Positions 16,851 through 27,547 of a stretch of DNA of 64,000 bases are shown one piece after another. Both the position numbers and the translations under genes were made by a program. This DNA comes from Cupriavidus numazuensis. Lineage in GTDB: Bacteria > Pseudomonadota > Gammaproteobacteria > Burkholderiales > Burkholderiaceae. The stretch spans positions 141,845 through 205,844 of the forward strand of contig NZ_CAJPVI010000004.1 of the NCBI RefSeq assembly GCF_905397435.1. The letters run 5' to 3'. Positions within the stretch are counted from its first letter, which is position 1; every line of letters begins with the position of its first letter. The notes under the pieces are model-generated. The model was given only the letters and a program-made list of their open reading frames with translations, searched no databases and was not told the origin of the DNA.

Positions 16851-17174
16851 TTACACCGGCATATTCATCATTTCCTGATACGCCTGCACCAGCCGGTTGC
16901 GCACCTGCACGCCCGTCTGGAACGACACATTGGCCTTCTGCAGTTCGATCATCACGTCATTGAGCGCCACGCCCGGCTTGCCGAGTTCGAAGGCTTCGGA
17001 CAGTCCGTAGGCGCGTTCCTGCGTGGCATTGATGCGGCTCAGGCTGCGCTGCAGTTCGCCGGCGAAGCCGCCGGAGGCAGCCGGTGCGGCAGCCTGCGAA
17101 CTGGTGCCGGCCGCGGTCTGGGCCAGGCCGCGCAGTTGCTGCAGCATGCCTTCGATAGGAGAGAGCGTGGTCAT
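16851..17174 (-). CDS. fliE: Flagellar hook-basal body complex protein FliE
   Basis: A 107-aa protein that joins the MS ring to the proximal rod and is the first rod protein exported. The typical C-terminal half is present: FAGELQRSLSRINATQERAY, LNDVMIELQKANVSFQTGVQ and RNRLVQAYQEMMNMPV. It is transcribed divergently from fliF, from the 470-nt region 17175-17645. Confidence 0.95.
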   Translation of the reverse strand: MTTLSPIEGMLQQLRGLAQTAAGTSSQAAAPAASGGFAGELQRSLSRINATQERAYGLSEAFELGKPGVALNDVMIELQKANVSFQTGVQVRNRLVQAYQEMMNMPV

Positions 17175-17645
17175 GAAGCGGGATTCCCTGCCGGCCCCGG
17201 TTCAATGCCCTGGTGCCGGATTTCGTGGTTAGACATCTCTTGGTTAGACACTAGGCAGCTGCACCAAACGTCGAAACGTGCTGCAAGATTCACATTGCAG
17301 TCGGATCGCGCGCGCTTGCCGCCCAATTTCAGCGGGCCAAGCGTACCTGCCGCCCGCCGCGCGCCATCAGCCGAAATCGGGAGGAAAACCCGGCCTATTC
17401 ACCAGATTGTGGGCAAGCGCGTTGACCGATCATCGCTACCGTGCCGGAAAGGTGTGGGCTTTGCCTTGCGCTTCCCGTCCGGCGCGGTGTTCCAGAACAA
17501 CCATCCCGGGAGTACGCGTGTTTTTTCAGCAGCCTGAAGTGAGCCGTGCCGTGAGCCGTGCCGATGTGAGGCGTGCCGACGTCCATGGCGGCCACCATCG
17601 CCAGAGCGATCGGGGCAACGGCCCGGCCGTGGCCGGAGCGCGCGC
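17175..17645. promoter_or_regulatory. Divergent fliE / fliF control region
   Basis: A 471-nt gene-free stretch that must hold both promoters. Readable structure: a direct repeat TGGTTAGACA at 17226-17235 and 17241-17250, about 55 nt before the fliE start on the minus strand, and three near-tandem copies of GTGAGCCGTGCC at 17539, 17551 and 17566 (last copy one mismatch) within about 110 nt of fliF. I found no convincing FliA or sigma-54 box. The repeats could be binding sites of a flagellar master regulator. Confidence 0.45.
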
Positions 17646-19352
17646 ATGACCGCGGCGATGTCCTTGCCCGGCCGCTCGGGTGAAATGCTCGACCGCCTCA
17701 AGGCCAATCCCAAGCTGCCGCTGATGCTCGGTGGCGCTGCGCTGGCGGCGGCCATCGCCGTCGGCGTGCTGTGGTCGCGTGCGCCGGACTACAAGGTGCT
17801 GTACAGCAATCTGTCCGAGCGCGACGGCGGCGCGGTGCTGCAGTCGCTGCAGCAGATGAACGTGCCGTACAAGTTCGCCGAAGGCGGCGGCGCCGTGATG
17901 GTGCCGGCTGAAAAGGTCCATGAGACGCGCCTGCGCCTGGCTTCGCAAGGCCTGCCCAAGAGCGGGACCACGGGCCTGGAGCTGATGGACAACCAGAAGT
18001 TCGGCATCAGCCAGTTCGCCGAACAGGTCAATTACCAGCGCGGGCTCGAAGGCGAGCTCGCACGCTCGATCGAATCGATCGCCGCCGTGCAGTCGGCGCG
18101 CGTCCATCTGGCCATCCCCAAGCCGACGCTGTTCGTACGCGAGCGCCAGAAGCCCACAGCATCGATCGTGTTGCAGCTTTACCCTGGCCGCGCCATCGAT
18201 GAAGGCCAGGTCGCGGCGATCAGCCACCTGGTGTCGTCGAGCGTGCCGGAACTGACGCCGAAGGCGATCTCCATCGTCGACCAGCACGGCAACCTGCTGT
18301 CGAACAGCGGCAACGAGCGCATGCTCGACGCGACCCAGCTCAAGTATGTGCAGGCGCTGGAGCAGAACTACCTGAAGCGCATCGAATCGATCCTGACGCC
18401 GATCGTCGGCAAGGACAATGTGCGCGCGCAGGTGACGGCCGACGTCGATTTCTCGATCATCGAGCACACCGACGAAAGCTACAAGCCGAACCAGGACCCG
18501 ACCCACGCGGCCATCCGCAGCCAGCAGACCAGCGAATCGAACCAGCAGGGCGCGACGCCGCCGGGCGGCGTGCCCGGCGCGCTGTCCAACCAGCCGCCGG
18601 CAGCTGCCGCGGCACCGATCACCACGGCCCAGACGCCGCGTGCCGGCCAGGCACCGGGCCAGGCCGGCGCACCCGCGCAGCCCCAAGGCGCGCAGGCGGG
18701 CCAGGCGCAGGCCGCCACGAGCAACGCATCGACCGGCCCGAGCAGCAACCGCCGCGACTCCACCGTCAACTACGAACTCGACCGCACCGTGCGCCACGTG
18801 CAGCAGGCGCCAGGTGGCGTGCGCCGCCTGTCCGTCGCGGTGGTGGTCAATTACCGGCAGCAGGCGGACGCCAAGGGCAAGATGGTGGCCCAGCCTCTGC
18901 CGGCAGCACTGCTGGCCCAGATCGAGAACCTGACCAAGGAAACCATGGGCTTCTCGGCCGACCGCGGCGACTCGATCAATGTCGTGAACAGCCCGTTCAC
19001 GGTCGATCGCGAAGTCACGCCTGAACTGCCGTTGTGGAAACAACCTGAAATGATCGACCTGGCCAAGACCGCCGCGGGCTATCTGCTGCTGGCGCTGCTG
19101 GCCCTGTTCGCGTGGTTCAAGATTGCGCGCCCGATCCTGCGCCGCTACACGACCCCGCCGCTGCCGGCGCCCGCGCCCGCCGACGAGGCCACGGCCGAAC
19201 TGCTGCCGCCCGAGGAGCCGGCCAATCCGGAAGTCCTGCGGCTGGCCGCGAAGTATGAAAGCGATCTCGCGCTGGTGCGCGACGCCGCGCAACGCGACCC
19301 CCGCCTGGTTGCCAGCGTAATCAAGAACTGGATTGGCAATGACCTCCGCTAA
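17646..19352 (+). CDS. fliF: Flagellar MS-ring protein
   Basis: A 568-aa inner-membrane protein that forms the MS ring, the base on which the flagellum is built. TM1 is at residues ~24-42 ([20 protein letters not shown]), followed by the YscJ/FliF ring-building domains ([56 protein letters not shown]), a Gln/Ala-rich linker, TM2 at ~477-497 and a C-terminal FliG-binding tail ending [12 protein letters not shown]. It overlaps fliG by 20 nt. Confidence 0.97.
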   Translation: MTAAMSLPGRSGEMLDRLKANPKLPLMLGGAALAAAIAVGVLWSRAPDYKVLYSNLSERDGGAVLQSLQQMNVPYKFAEGGGAVMVPAEKVHETRLRLASQGLPKSGTTGLELMDNQKFGISQFAEQVNYQRGLEGELARSIESIAAVQSARVHLAIPKPTLFVRERQKPTASIVLQLYPGRAIDEGQVAAISHLVSSSVPELTPKAISIVDQHGNLLSNSGNERMLDATQLKYVQALEQNYLKRIESILTPIVGKDNVRAQVTADVDFSIIEHTDESYKPNQDPTHAAIRSQQTSESNQQGATPPGGVPGALSNQPPAAAAAPITTAQTPRAGQAPGQAGAPAQPQGAQAGQAQAATSNASTGPSSNRRDSTVNYELDRTVRHVQQAPGGVRRLSVAVVVNYRQQADAKGKMVAQPLPAALLAQIENLTKETMGFSADRGDSINVVNSPFTVDREVTPELPLWKQPEMIDLAKTAAGYLLLALLALFAWFKIARPILRRYTTPPLPAPAPADEATAELLPPEEPANPEVLRLAAKYESDLALVRDAAQRDPRLVASVIKNWIGNDLR

Positions 19353-20352
19353 AGCCGCCTCTACCACTACCGGCCTGCAGAAGAGCGCCATCCTGATGAT
19401 GGCGATCGGCGAGGATGCCGCCGCCGAAGTGTTCAAGCACCTGTCCCAGCGCGAAGTGCAGGAGCTGGGTTCGGCGATGGCCGAGCTTCGCTCCGTGACG
19501 CGCGAGGAAATGGCCGACGTGCTGGGCGAATTCCGCGGCGAGACCGAGCAATACCTGGCACTGAACGTCGATTCGAGCTCGTTCATCCGTAGCGTGCTGA
19601 ACAAGGCGCTCGGCGAAGAGCGCGCCCAGTCGGTGATCGAGGACATCCTGGAATCGCGCGATCCGGGCAGCGGCATCGATTCGCTGAACTGGATGGACGC
19701 GACCTCCATTGCCGAACTGATCCGCGACGAACACCCGCAGATCATCGCCACGATCCTGATCCACCTGGACCGCCAGAAGTCGTCCGAGGTGCTGGCGCTG
19801 TTCACGGACCGCCTGCGCAACGACGTGATCCTGCGTATCGCCACGTTCGGCGGCGTGCAGCCGGGCGCGCTGCAGGAGCTGACCGATGTGCTGACGAAGC
19901 TGCTGTCGGGCCAGAGCCTGAAGCGCAGCCGCATGGGCGGCGTACGCACGGCGGCCGAGATCATCAACCTGATGAGCACCGCGCACGAAGAAGCCGTCAT
20001 CGACGGCGTGCGCCTGCACGACGGCGACCTCGCGCAGAAGATCATCGACGAGATGTTCCTGTTCGAGAACCTCATGGAAGTCGACGATCGCGGCATCCAG
20101 CGCGTGCTCAAGGAAATCGCCACCGAATCGCTCATCGTCGCGCTCAAGGGCGCGCCAGCGGAACTGCGCGACAAGTTCATCCGCAACATGTCCACGCGCG
20201 CCGGCGAAATGCTGCGCGAGGACCTGGAAGCGCTGGGCCCGGTGCGCGTGTCGCAGGTCGAGGCCGAGCAGAAGGCCATCCTGCAGGTGGTAAGACGCCT
20301 GGCCGATGCCGGCGAAGTCCAGATTGGCGGAGGAGACGATGCCTATGTCTGA
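19333..20352 (+). CDS. fliG: Flagellar motor switch protein FliG
   Basis: A 339-aa rotor protein linking the MS ring to FliM/FliN and carrying the torque-generating charged helix. Visible: N-terminal [20 protein letters not shown], the EHPQ motif in [16 protein letters not shown], the hinge after [13 protein letters not shown], and the C-terminal domain with [18 protein letters not shown] and [20 protein letters not shown] 19333 and the in-frame ATG 19339 are both possible; both lie inside the fliF end. Confidence 0.97.
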   Translation: MAMTSAKAASTTTGLQKSAILMMAIGEDAAAEVFKHLSQREVQELGSAMAELRSVTREEMADVLGEFRGETEQYLALNVDSSSFIRSVLNKALGEERAQSVIEDILESRDPGSGIDSLNWMDATSIAELIRDEHPQIIATILIHLDRQKSSEVLALFTDRLRNDVILRIATFGGVQPGALQELTDVLTKLLSGQSLKRSRMGGVRTAAEIINLMSTAHEEAVIDGVRLHDGDLAQKIIDEMFLFENLMEVDDRGIQRVLKEIATESLIVALKGAPAELRDKFIRNMSTRAGEMLREDLEALGPVRVSQVEAEQKAILQVVRRLADAGEVQIGGGDDAYV

Positions 20353-21112
20353 GCGCGGCTTTGCCGCACGTCTCGCCCTGGGCGAGAACCCGGCCGGCGG
20401 CGATGCCGGCGGCTTTGCCCCGTTCGAGCCGCCGCGCCGCACGCGCGGCGCCGGCTGGCAGCGCTGGCAGATGGGTTCGCTGGACCCGCGCGCCGCGCTG
20501 CAAGAGATCGTGCAGGAGGCTCCGTCCGAACCGGCGCCGCCCCCAATCGACTTCGCGGCGCTCGACGCTATGCGCGAAGGCGCGCGCAAGGAAGGCTACG
20601 CCCAAGGCTATACCCAGGGCCAGACCCAGGGCTACGGCGACGGCCACCGCGAAGGCTATGCGCGCGGGCTCGAAGCCGCGCGCAGCGAAGCCACGCGCCT
20701 GCAGGGCCTGGCCGCGAACTTCCGCAAGGCATTGGAAGGTGTCGATCAGGAAGTGTCCGAGGCGCTGGTTTCGCTCGCGCTCGATGTCGCGCGCCAGCTC
20801 GTGCGCACGAAAGTGGAAGAAGACCCCGAAGTCCTGCTTCCCGCCGTACGTGAACTGCTGACCAGCGAACCGGCGTTGTCCGGCTCGCCGTGCCTGTTGC
20901 TCCATCCCGAAGACGTCGGGCTGGTCGAAGCGCACATGCAGGGTGAGCTCGAAGCCGCTGGCTGGACCCTGCGCGCCGACCCGGCCGTCACGCGCGGCGG
21001 CTGCATCGCCAGCGCAACCAGCGGCGAACGCGACGCCCGGCTGGAAACCCGCTGGGCACGCGTGGCGAAGGCCCTGGGCCGCGATGATCCGTGGGAGCCG
21101 CAGCATGACTGA
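20339..21112 (+). CDS. fliH: Flagellar assembly protein FliH
   Basis: A 257-aa cytosolic regulator of the export ATPase FliI. The central GxxxG-type repeat is clear ([21 protein letters not shown]), giving the characteristic Gly-rich helix, followed by the C-terminal FliI-binding domain ([20 protein letters not shown]). I chose ATG 20339 because GGAGGAG lies immediately upstream; it overlaps the fliG stop by 14 nt. The end of fliH overlaps the fliI start. Confidence 0.94.
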   Translation: MPMSERGFAARLALGENPAGGDAGGFAPFEPPRRTRGAGWQRWQMGSLDPRAALQEIVQEAPSEPAPPPIDFAALDAMREGARKEGYAQGYTQGQTQGYGDGHREGYARGLEAARSEATRLQGLAANFRKALEGVDQEVSEALVSLALDVARQLVRTKVEEDPEVLLPAVRELLTSEPALSGSPCLLLHPEDVGLVEAHMQGELEAAGWTLRADPAVTRGGCIASATSGERDARLETRWARVAKALGRDDPWEPQHD

Positions 21113-22571
21113 CGCTACGACGGAAGCCCGGACCGAGGTGCCCCAACTGCCGCCTGTGCCCCACGCGGAGCACTGGCGCCATGCCCTGAACAAGGCCTCG
21201 GCCGGCATCTCCGGCCTCGACAGCAAGCGCAGCTGCGGGCGTCTCACGCGCGCGGCTGGCCTGGTGCTGGAAGCCGTTGGCCTGCGACTGCCCGTGGGCA
21301 GCGACTGCCTGATCGAACTGCCCGCAGGTCAGTTCAGCTCGAATCCCGGCGGCCCGCGCACTGCCGAAGCTGAAGTCGTCGGCTTCGGTGCCGACCGCCT
21401 GTACCTGATGCCGCAGTCCGACGTGGTCGGCCTGCTGCCCGGCGCGCGCGTCTATCCGCTCGAGCCGTCGCCGCAGCCGGAAGGCGCCAGCTCGCCGCGC
21501 GAGCCCGGCTCCAAGCGCCTGCCCGTCGGTGAAGGCATGCTCGGCCGCGTGGTCGATGCCGCCGGCCGTCCGCTCGACGGCCTCGGACCGATCCGCGCCG
21601 CGCAGGAAGTCCCGCTGTCCGCCGAACAGATCAACCCGCTGATGCGCGCGCCGATCCAGACGGTGCTCGACACCGGCGTGCGCGCGATCAACGGCATGCT
21701 GACCGTGGGACGCGGCCAGCGCATGGGCCTGTTCGCGGGCTCCGGCGTAGGCAAGAGCGTGCTGCTCGGCATGATGGCGCGCTACACCAGCGCGGACGTG
21801 ATCGTGGTCGGCCTGATCGGCGAACGCGGCCGCGAGGTGAAGGAATTCATCGAACACATCCTCGGCCCGGAAGGCCGCGCACGCTCCGTCGTGGTGGCGG
21901 CCCCGGCCGACTGCTCGCCGCTGCTGCGCATGCAGGGCGCCGCGTACTCGACGCGTTTGGCCGAGTACTTCCGTGACCAGGGCAAGCATGTGCTGCTGAT
22001 CATGGATTCGCTGACGCGTTACGCCATGGCCCAGCGCGAGATCGCGCTGGCGATCGGCGAGCCGCCAGCCACCAAGGGCTATCCGCCTTCGGTGTTTGCC
22101 AAGCTGCCGACGCTGGTCGAGCGCACCGGCAACGGTCCGGAAGGCGGCGGCTCCATCACGGCCTTCTACACCGTGCTGACCGAGGGCGATGACCAGCAGG
22201 ACCCGATCGCCGACTCGGCGCGCGCGATCCTGGACGGCCACGTGGTGCTTTCGCGCAGCCTGGCCGAGGCCGGCCACTATCCGGCCATCGACGTGGAAGC
22301 GTCGATCAGCCGCGCGATGACCGCGCTGATCTCGCCCGAGCAGTTCGGCTCGGTGCGCCGCTTCAAGCAGCTGATGTCGCGCTACCAGCGTAATCGCGAC
22401 CTGATCAGCGTGGGCGCCTATGTGCCCGGCAACGATCCGGAGCTGGATCTGGCGATCCGGCTCCATCCCCGGATGGAAGCCTTCCTGCAGCAGGACATCC
22501 ACGAACGCGCCGGATACCACGACGCGGTCGGGCAGCTGCATAGCCTCTTCGACAGGAGCGAATATGGCTAA
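21105..22571 (+). CDS. fliI: Flagellum-specific export ATPase FliI
   Basis: A 488-aa ATPase of the type III export apparatus, related to F1 beta subunit. Walker A is [20 protein letters not shown], Walker B lies in [20 protein letters not shown], and the catalytic [12 protein letters not shown] segment is present. The start ATG 21105 overlaps the last codons of fliH (8-nt overlap), which gives the normal family length; the longer upstream frame is inside fliH. It overlaps fliJ by 8 nt. Confidence 0.97.
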   Translation: MTDATTEARTEVPQLPPVPHAEHWRHALNKASAGISGLDSKRSCGRLTRAAGLVLEAVGLRLPVGSDCLIELPAGQFSSNPGGPRTAEAEVVGFGADRLYLMPQSDVVGLLPGARVYPLEPSPQPEGASSPREPGSKRLPVGEGMLGRVVDAAGRPLDGLGPIRAAQEVPLSAEQINPLMRAPIQTVLDTGVRAINGMLTVGRGQRMGLFAGSGVGKSVLLGMMARYTSADVIVVGLIGERGREVKEFIEHILGPEGRARSVVVAAPADCSPLLRMQGAAYSTRLAEYFRDQGKHVLLIMDSLTRYAMAQREIALAIGEPPATKGYPPSVFAKLPTLVERTGNGPEGGGSITAFYTVLTEGDDQQDPIADSARAILDGHVVLSRSLAEAGHYPAIDVEASISRAMTALISPEQFGSVRRFKQLMSRYQRNRDLISVGAYVPGNDPELDLAIRLHPRMEAFLQQDIHERAGYHDAVGQLHSLFDRSEYG

Positions 22572-23016
22572 ACCGAATGCACTGCATACCCTGGCCGAAC
22601 TGGCCCAGAACGACACCGAGGCCGCTGCGCGCGAACTGGGCCGGCTGCAGGGGCTGCGCACGCAAGCCGAGAACCAGCTCAACCAGCTCACGCAATATCG
22701 CCACGAATACCGCGAGCGCATGCAGGCAGTGGCCGCGGAAGGCATGACGTCGGGGCGCTGGCACGACTTCTCGCGCTTCCTCGATTCGCTTGACCACGCC
22801 ATCCGCCAGCAGACCACCGCGCTGGAAAAGGCCGAAGCCGACCTGCTGGCCGGGCGCAGCCGCTGGCAGAACAACAAGCGCCGCGTGAACTCGTTCGACA
22901 CGCTGATCGCACGCGCCGACGCCCGCGAGGAAAAAGTCGCCGCGCGCCGCGAGCAGCGCACCAACGACGAATACGCCGCACGACTGGCCCGTGACAACGC
23001 CAGCCGACTCAACTGA
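22564..23016 (+). CDS. fliJ: Flagellar export protein FliJ
   Basis: A 150-aa coiled-coil protein that acts as the gamma-like stalk of the FliI ATPase and an escort for export chaperones. Heptads run through [20 protein letters not shown] and [20 protein letters not shown]; the C terminus is Arg/Glu-rich. The start overlaps the fliI stop, and AGGAG inside the fliI end serves as ribosome site. Confidence 0.92.
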   Translation: MAKPNALHTLAELAQNDTEAAARELGRLQGLRTQAENQLNQLTQYRHEYRERMQAVAAEGMTSGRWHDFSRFLDSLDHAIRQQTTALEKAEADLLAGRSRWQNNKRRVNSFDTLIARADAREEKVAARREQRTNDEYAARLARDNASRLN

Positions 23017-23039
23017 GCCCAAGGGACAAGCAGCCACCC

Positions 23040-24509
23040 ATGATCGATATCAGCCAGATCGTCAGCAACGCCACCCCCAAGGCAGACCCGGCCAGCCGCG
23101 CGGCGGCAGACGCCGGCAACAACGCCTTTAGCGGTGCGCTATCGCGCGCGAAGGACAACAGCCAGCCCGCGCCGAGCCAGGATTCCCGTACCAGCACCCA
23201 GCCTGCAAAGGATGCGCCTGCGAAGACCACTCGCGACAACAACACCGCGAAGGCGCCAGACGCCAAGGACACGCCGCGCGCGGCCGCAGGCAAGACCGGC
23301 GCGCAGCCGGGCCGCCGCAAGGACCGCGACGACGAAGAGGATGCCAGCGCGCAGACGGCCGATGCCGGCGCCGCTGCCGCTGCACTGGCCGCGCTGCTGC
23401 CGACCACGCCCGCCCCTGTCGCGACCGACAGCGCACCGGCCACTGCCGCAGGCAATGCTTCGGTTGCGGCCGCCAGTACCACGGCGGCGTCGGGACTCGC
23501 GGCACTGCAGACGCCTGCTGTCGCACCGGCCGATACCGCAGGTGCCGCCACTACCACGCTCGCTGACCTGAATATCGACGCGGTCGACACACAGGCCGCC
23601 CAGGCACAGGTGCAGGTGGCCACTGCGGCCAAACCCGCGCCAACTGCCGCTGACACCCTTGCCAACATCCTGTCGCAACGCGCGGTGCTGGCAGACGCTT
23701 CGGCAAAGCCTGCCACGACCGACGCCGTCCAGACGGCCGCCGCGCCGAATGCTCCGCTGAACGCGGCGGCTGATACGCGGCAGGGCCACGCCGGCCAGTT
23801 CGCCGACGGCCAGGGCCAGCCGGGCGCCGGTCAACCACAGCACATGGCACTGCAGCGCGCCGACAGCACCGCCCAGGACAGCAAGCCCGTCGCAGCCCCG
23901 TTCGCGCAACAAGCCCAGGCTGCCACCCGGACGGCCGATGCCTCAGTGGCCACGCAGAACGATAGCGCCGCACCGGCGATTGCCGCGGCGCTGGCCAACC
24001 AGTCGCCGTCCGCCGCGCCGGCCGCCGTTGCCGCGGCTGCGCGCCCCGTGGTGGCGCCGCCGCTGAACGACACGCAGTGGCCGCAGGCGCTGGGCCAGCA
24101 GATGATCCGCCTCACGGGGCAAGGCAGCCAGAGCGCCGAACTGCAGCTGAACCCGCCCAACCTGGGTCCGCTGAAGGTGGTGCTCAACATCGTCAACGAC
24201 CAGGCCCAGGCGCAATTCGTTTCGCCGCACCAGGCCGTGCGCGCCGCGGTGGAAGCCGCAATTCCCCACCTGCGCACCGCGCTGTCGGAAAACGGCATCC
24301 AGCTCGGCCAGACATCGGTCGGCGCAGACAGCTTTGCGGGCCAGACTGGCAACGGCCAGCAGCAGCAACAGCAGCAGGCCGGCAACAGCCGTGGCCATTC
24401 GGGCTTCGGCACGAACCTGGCCACCGCCGAGTCCGCGTCCGCCCCCGCCGCTGCGGCGGCCCGTCCGGCACGTGTACTGGCGCAGGGAGAGGTCGATACC
24501 TTTGCCTGA
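23040..24509 (+). CDS. fliK: Flagellar hook-length control protein FliK
   Basis: A 489-aa secreted ruler and substrate-specificity switch. A long Ala/Thr/Gln/Asp-rich N-terminal region acts as the ruler. The C-terminal Flg_hook domain is at ~340-430 (SAELQLNPPNLGPLKVVLNI, FVSPHQAVRAAVEAAIPHLR, ENGIQLGQTSVGA), then a Gln run and tail. It is last in fliFGHIJK and is followed by a strong terminator. Confidence 0.94.
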   Translation: MIDISQIVSNATPKADPASRAAADAGNNAFSGALSRAKDNSQPAPSQDSRTSTQPAKDAPAKTTRDNNTAKAPDAKDTPRAAAGKTGAQPGRRKDRDDEEDASAQTADAGAAAAALAALLPTTPAPVATDSAPATAAGNASVAAASTTAASGLAALQTPAVAPADTAGAATTTLADLNIDAVDTQAAQAQVQVATAAKPAPTAADTLANILSQRAVLADASAKPATTDAVQTAAAPNAPLNAAADTRQGHAGQFADGQGQPGAGQPQHMALQRADSTAQDSKPVAAPFAQQAQAATRTADASVATQNDSAAPAIAAALANQSPSAAPAAVAAAARPVVAPPLNDTQWPQALGQQMIRLTGQGSQSAELQLNPPNLGPLKVVLNIVNDQAQAQFVSPHQAVRAAVEAAIPHLRTALSENGIQLGQTSVGADSFAGQTGNGQQQQQQQAGNSRGHSGFGTNLATAESASAPAAAAARPARVLAQGEVDTFA

Positions 24510-24538
24510 CCGGGAAGCGCCGCAAGCGCTTCCAACAT

Positions 24539-24572
24539 GACAAAGGCCGCCTCACGGGCGGCCTTTGTCGTT
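24539..24572. terminator. Bidirectional terminator after fliK
   Basis: GACAAAGGCCGCC-TCACG-GGCGGCCTTTGTC is a perfect 13-bp stem followed by GTTT. Read on the minus strand, it also follows the short membrane-peptide gene at 24590-24724. Confidence 0.9.
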
Positions 24573-24589
24573 TGCGGGTCGCTGCCGGC

Positions 24590-24724
24590 TCAGGGCTGGA
24601 AGATGTCCAGGCCCGCCAGCGCCACTACTCCGCTCAGCGCGATCATCGCCGGCGAATCCCGGCCGAAGATCAACACGGCGGCGGCAAGCCAGGCGACAAG
24701 ACTGAAGGCGAGAAAGCGTTTCAT
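24590..24724 (-). CDS. Small membrane protein (44 aa), hypothetical
   Basis: On the minus strand ATG 24724 opens a 44-codon frame: MKRFLAFSLVAWLAAAVLIF then GRDSPAMIALSGVVALAGLD and IFQP. It has a Lys/Arg start and two hydrophobic segments (~5-20 and ~27-40), the pattern of a two-TM small protein. It ends 20 nt before the strong terminator shared with fliK. The ribosome site is weak. Function unknown. Confidence 0.5.
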   Translation of the reverse strand: MKRFLAFSLVAWLAAAVLIFGRDSPAMIALSGVVALAGLDIFQP

Positions 24725-24950
24725 GATGCAGCGGGTAGAACTGGCCCGATCGAGCCGGCGCCATGCCATGCAAGCGGGAATTCGGGAAGGTGGAAGGTGA
24801 GTATAAACCCTGATTCACCCGATCGATGACCTACGGATGCAGCCCATCCCAATGTGCGGAATACGGCGCCACACTGCTGCCGGCGCGGCCCGTCGGCCGG
24901 AGCGATAATGCGCGCATGATGCCTTGCCCTCCGCTCTGCGCCCCTGTGCC

Positions 24951-25622
24951 ATGACGTTCGACCTCTTTGACAATCTCGACACGCAGGATGACGGGTACGC
25001 CGCTGGCAGTGCGCCCGAGCCGCTCGCGGACGGTGCTGTCGTGCTGCGTGGCTTTGCGCGCACGCAGGCGTCGCTATTGCTAGACGAGATCGAAGGCATC
25101 GCCGCGCACGCGCCCTGGCGCCACATGATCACACCGGGCGGCTTGCGCATGTCCGTGGCCATGACCAACTGCGGCCAGGCCGGCTGGGTCTCCGACAGGA
25201 CGGGCTACCGCTATGACCCATGCGATCCGCTCGACGGCGAGCCATGGCCGGCCATGCCCGCGGCATTCCTCGACCTGGCCACGCGTGCCGCGGACGAGGC
25301 GGGCTTTGCCGGCTTTGCGCCGGATGCCTGCCTGATCAACCGGTATGAGCCGGGCACCCGGCTTTCCTTGCACCAGGACCGCGACGAGCGCGATCTTCGC
25401 GCCCCGATCGTATCGGTATCGCTAGGCCTGCCGGCTGTGTTCCTGTTCGGCGGCTTGCGGCGCGCCGACCGGCCGGCGCGCATACGGCTCGCCCATGGCG
25501 ACGTGGTGGTATGGGGCGGCCCCTCGCGCCTGGCCTTCCATGGCGTGGCGCCGCTGGCCGATGGCGACCACCCGCTGCTCGGACAGAAACGGATCAACCT
25601 GACCTTCCGCAGGGCGCGGTAG
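24951..25622 (+). CDS. alkB: DNA/RNA oxidative demethylase AlkB
   Basis: A 223-aa Fe(II)/2-oxoglutarate dioxygenase that repairs 1-methyladenine and 3-methylcytosine. The iron ligands H141, D143 (LHQDRDE) and H197 (FHGV) and the 2-oxoglutarate-binding arginines R214 and R220 (RINLTFR) are all present, and their spacing equals that of E. coli AlkB. NRYEPGTRLSLHQD is typical. I chose ATG 24951; the frame extends 9 codons further but without family support. Confidence 0.95.
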   Translation: MTFDLFDNLDTQDDGYAAGSAPEPLADGAVVLRGFARTQASLLLDEIEGIAAHAPWRHMITPGGLRMSVAMTNCGQAGWVSDRTGYRYDPCDPLDGEPWPAMPAAFLDLATRAADEAGFAGFAPDACLINRYEPGTRLSLHQDRDERDLRAPIVSVSLGLPAVFLFGGLRRADRPARIRLAHGDVVVWGGPSRLAFHGVAPLADGDHPLLGQKRINLTFRRAR

Positions 25623-25643
25623 CCGCTGCGGCAAAGCGTCCGG

Positions 25644-26709
25644 TCAGGGTACCGAGGCAGCCACCGTAGTGAACGACCAGCTTGTGCTCAGCGGCGTGCC
25701 GGCACGCGCGCCGGCGAAGCTTACCGTATAGGTGGCGCCAGACTTCAGCGGCGCGAGCGGCAGCAGGAATACCGCGTTGCGCCGCAGGTACTGGCCGTTC
25801 GGATCGGCCACGGCCGACGCCATCGAGCCTGGTTTCGCGGCCTCCGACACCAACGCGCGCGTGGGCACTTCGGCGCCGGTGCCGTCGAACAGACGGAAGC
25901 TCGACACGGTCAGCACTTCGCCGTTGGCACCATTCACGTACACCATCAGGGGGCGGCCCGGCGCGGAAAGGTCCGGCGCCGGGTTCGGCAGTTCTCCACT
26001 GGCGTTGAACCCGGGCTGCACAGCCACCTCGCCCGCGCGCGGTACCGTCACGATTGTATTCGTAGCGATCTGCTGGCCGCCGGCATAAGGGGGGCTGTTG
26101 GCCTGCGGCCCGGGCGGCACCGCCGTACTCGTGCCGAACATCAACACGCACGTGCTGAACCAGCCGTTACGCGCAGGCACAAAGCCCACGCCCACGGACT
26201 CGGCATTGTCGATCACACCCTGCAGGTGATAGACCGTGGTGTACCACTGGTCGAAACAGCCGCGGGCGTCGGCGGCGACGTCGACGCCCGCGCCCTGTGC
26301 GGCCGCCACCTCGCCGATCCATTCGATATCGGGAGCACCGGCCTTGCGCGCGCGCGCCAGCGGCGTGTCGGCGTAGTAGCCCGCATTGGCCGGGTCCTCG
26401 TCATGGCTGACGACGCGGTTGGACTGCAGGTATTCCGCGTGCGCCTGCGCGGCCGCGTCAAGCGCTGCGTTCTGCGCGAGCAGGCCAACGCCGAGCGCGC
26501 CGCGCAGGTCGTTGAGCGCCTGGAACATGGCGAGCCGGCCCGAGCCGGCGTCATAGGTCGGTGCGGGCACGCTGGTTTGGAGCGCACGTGCAGTCGGTGC
26601 CCTGGGGCGTCGACTGGGTCCTGGACGGGCTGTCTCCGCTGCCGCCACCGCCGCCGCAGGCGGTCAGCGCGACGGGCAGCAGTGCCGCGAAAAGGCGTTT
26701 CCTGATCAT
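25644..26709 (-). pseudogene. CAP/SCP-domain lipoprotein, frame-disrupted
   Basis: A start at 26709 gives a lipoprotein signal peptide MIRKRLFAALLPVALTAC followed by GGGGGSGDSPSRTQSTPQGT, but this frame stops soon after, at about 26551. The CAP domain continues in another frame (to 25644): LQTSVPAPTYDAGSGRLAMF, then ALGVGLLAQNAALDAAAQAH with conserved H, SHDEDPANAGYY, and a C-terminal beta domain (~residues 200-334). CAP proteins are secreted, with varied roles. A single-base change near 26570-26600 would join the two frames. Either the gene is broken, or the sequence has an error there, or a GTG at 26648 starts a leaderless form. Confidence 0.7.
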
Positions 26710-26953
26710 TCGGTATGAGGAGCTGCGGATATGGAGCGCCCATGGTAGCGACGGCCCTGTTCGGTCAGTCCGGCGAACAGCGCCCGCGCTGCAGCCGAAT
26801 TCCGCGGATGGCGTCGAAGGAGTGCAGCGTCGTTGGCGCAGCCCCGGCACCGCAGCCACGCAGGCCGCACATCGTCCATTGGCGCATGCCGGCGCGTCTT
26901 CTACAGTCAATGAACATCAAACAGGGAAACATCTGGGAACAGGAGGCCACACC

Positions 26954-27442
26954 ATGCATCTCGAAGGTTCGTGCCATTGCGGCGCCGTGCAGTTCTCGCT
27001 GGAGTCGGACTCGCCGTATCCGTTCATGCATTGCCACTGCTCGATCTGCCGCAAGACCGCCGGCAGCGGCGGCTACGCCATCAATCTGGGCGGCGATGCC
27101 TCGACGCTGCGCGTACGCGGCAAGAAGCACCTGGGCATCTACCACGCCGTCATGCGCGAGCCCGGCAAGCGCGCCACGCGTTCCCCGGCGCAACGGCATT
27201 TCTGCCTCAAGTGCGGCAGCGCGCTGTGGCTGTTCGATCCGCGCTGGCCGCACCTGGTCCATCCGCACGCATCGGCAATCGATACCCCGCTGCCCAAACC
27301 GCCCGATGTGGTCGAGGCCGGGGTCGATTTCGCCCCCGAGTGGGTGGATGTACCGCGTGGCAAGGGCCACGTGCGTTGCGGCACCTGGCCGGAGGAGTCG
27401 CTGCAGGAATGGCATCGCCGGCATGGCCTGCTGAAGGGGTGA
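26954..27442 (+). CDS. GFA family (glutathione-dependent formaldehyde-activating-like) protein
   Basis: A 162-aa zinc protein. The GFA zinc motifs are visible: GSCHCGAVQF near the start, HCHCSICRKTAGSGGYAINL, and FCLKCGSALWLFD. The family is named for Gfa but most members have unknown substrates. AGGAGG lies 7 nt upstream of ATG 26954. Confidence 0.88.
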   Translation: MHLEGSCHCGAVQFSLESDSPYPFMHCHCSICRKTAGSGGYAINLGGDASTLRVRGKKHLGIYHAVMREPGKRATRSPAQRHFCLKCGSALWLFDPRWPHLVHPHASAIDTPLPKPPDVVEAGVDFAPEWVDVPRGKGHVRCGTWPEESLQEWHRRHGLLKG

Positions 27443-27547
27443 TCGTCGAGGAGGGCCGGCTTCGGGTGCCGGGACGGTCGCGTATGATGTCTCCCGCATC
27501 CGCCCCACCTCCGTCCCGCCTCCATCCGTTCTCTCGCCGTGCCCGCA

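Noticed and set aside
20943..21104. Longer N-terminal frame for FliI
   Set aside because: It lies wholly inside fliH; ATG 21105 overlapping the fliH stop gives the normal FliI length.
23040..24509. Possible disorder-only spurious frame
   Set aside because: The C-terminal Flg_hook domain and position after fliJ make it FliK.
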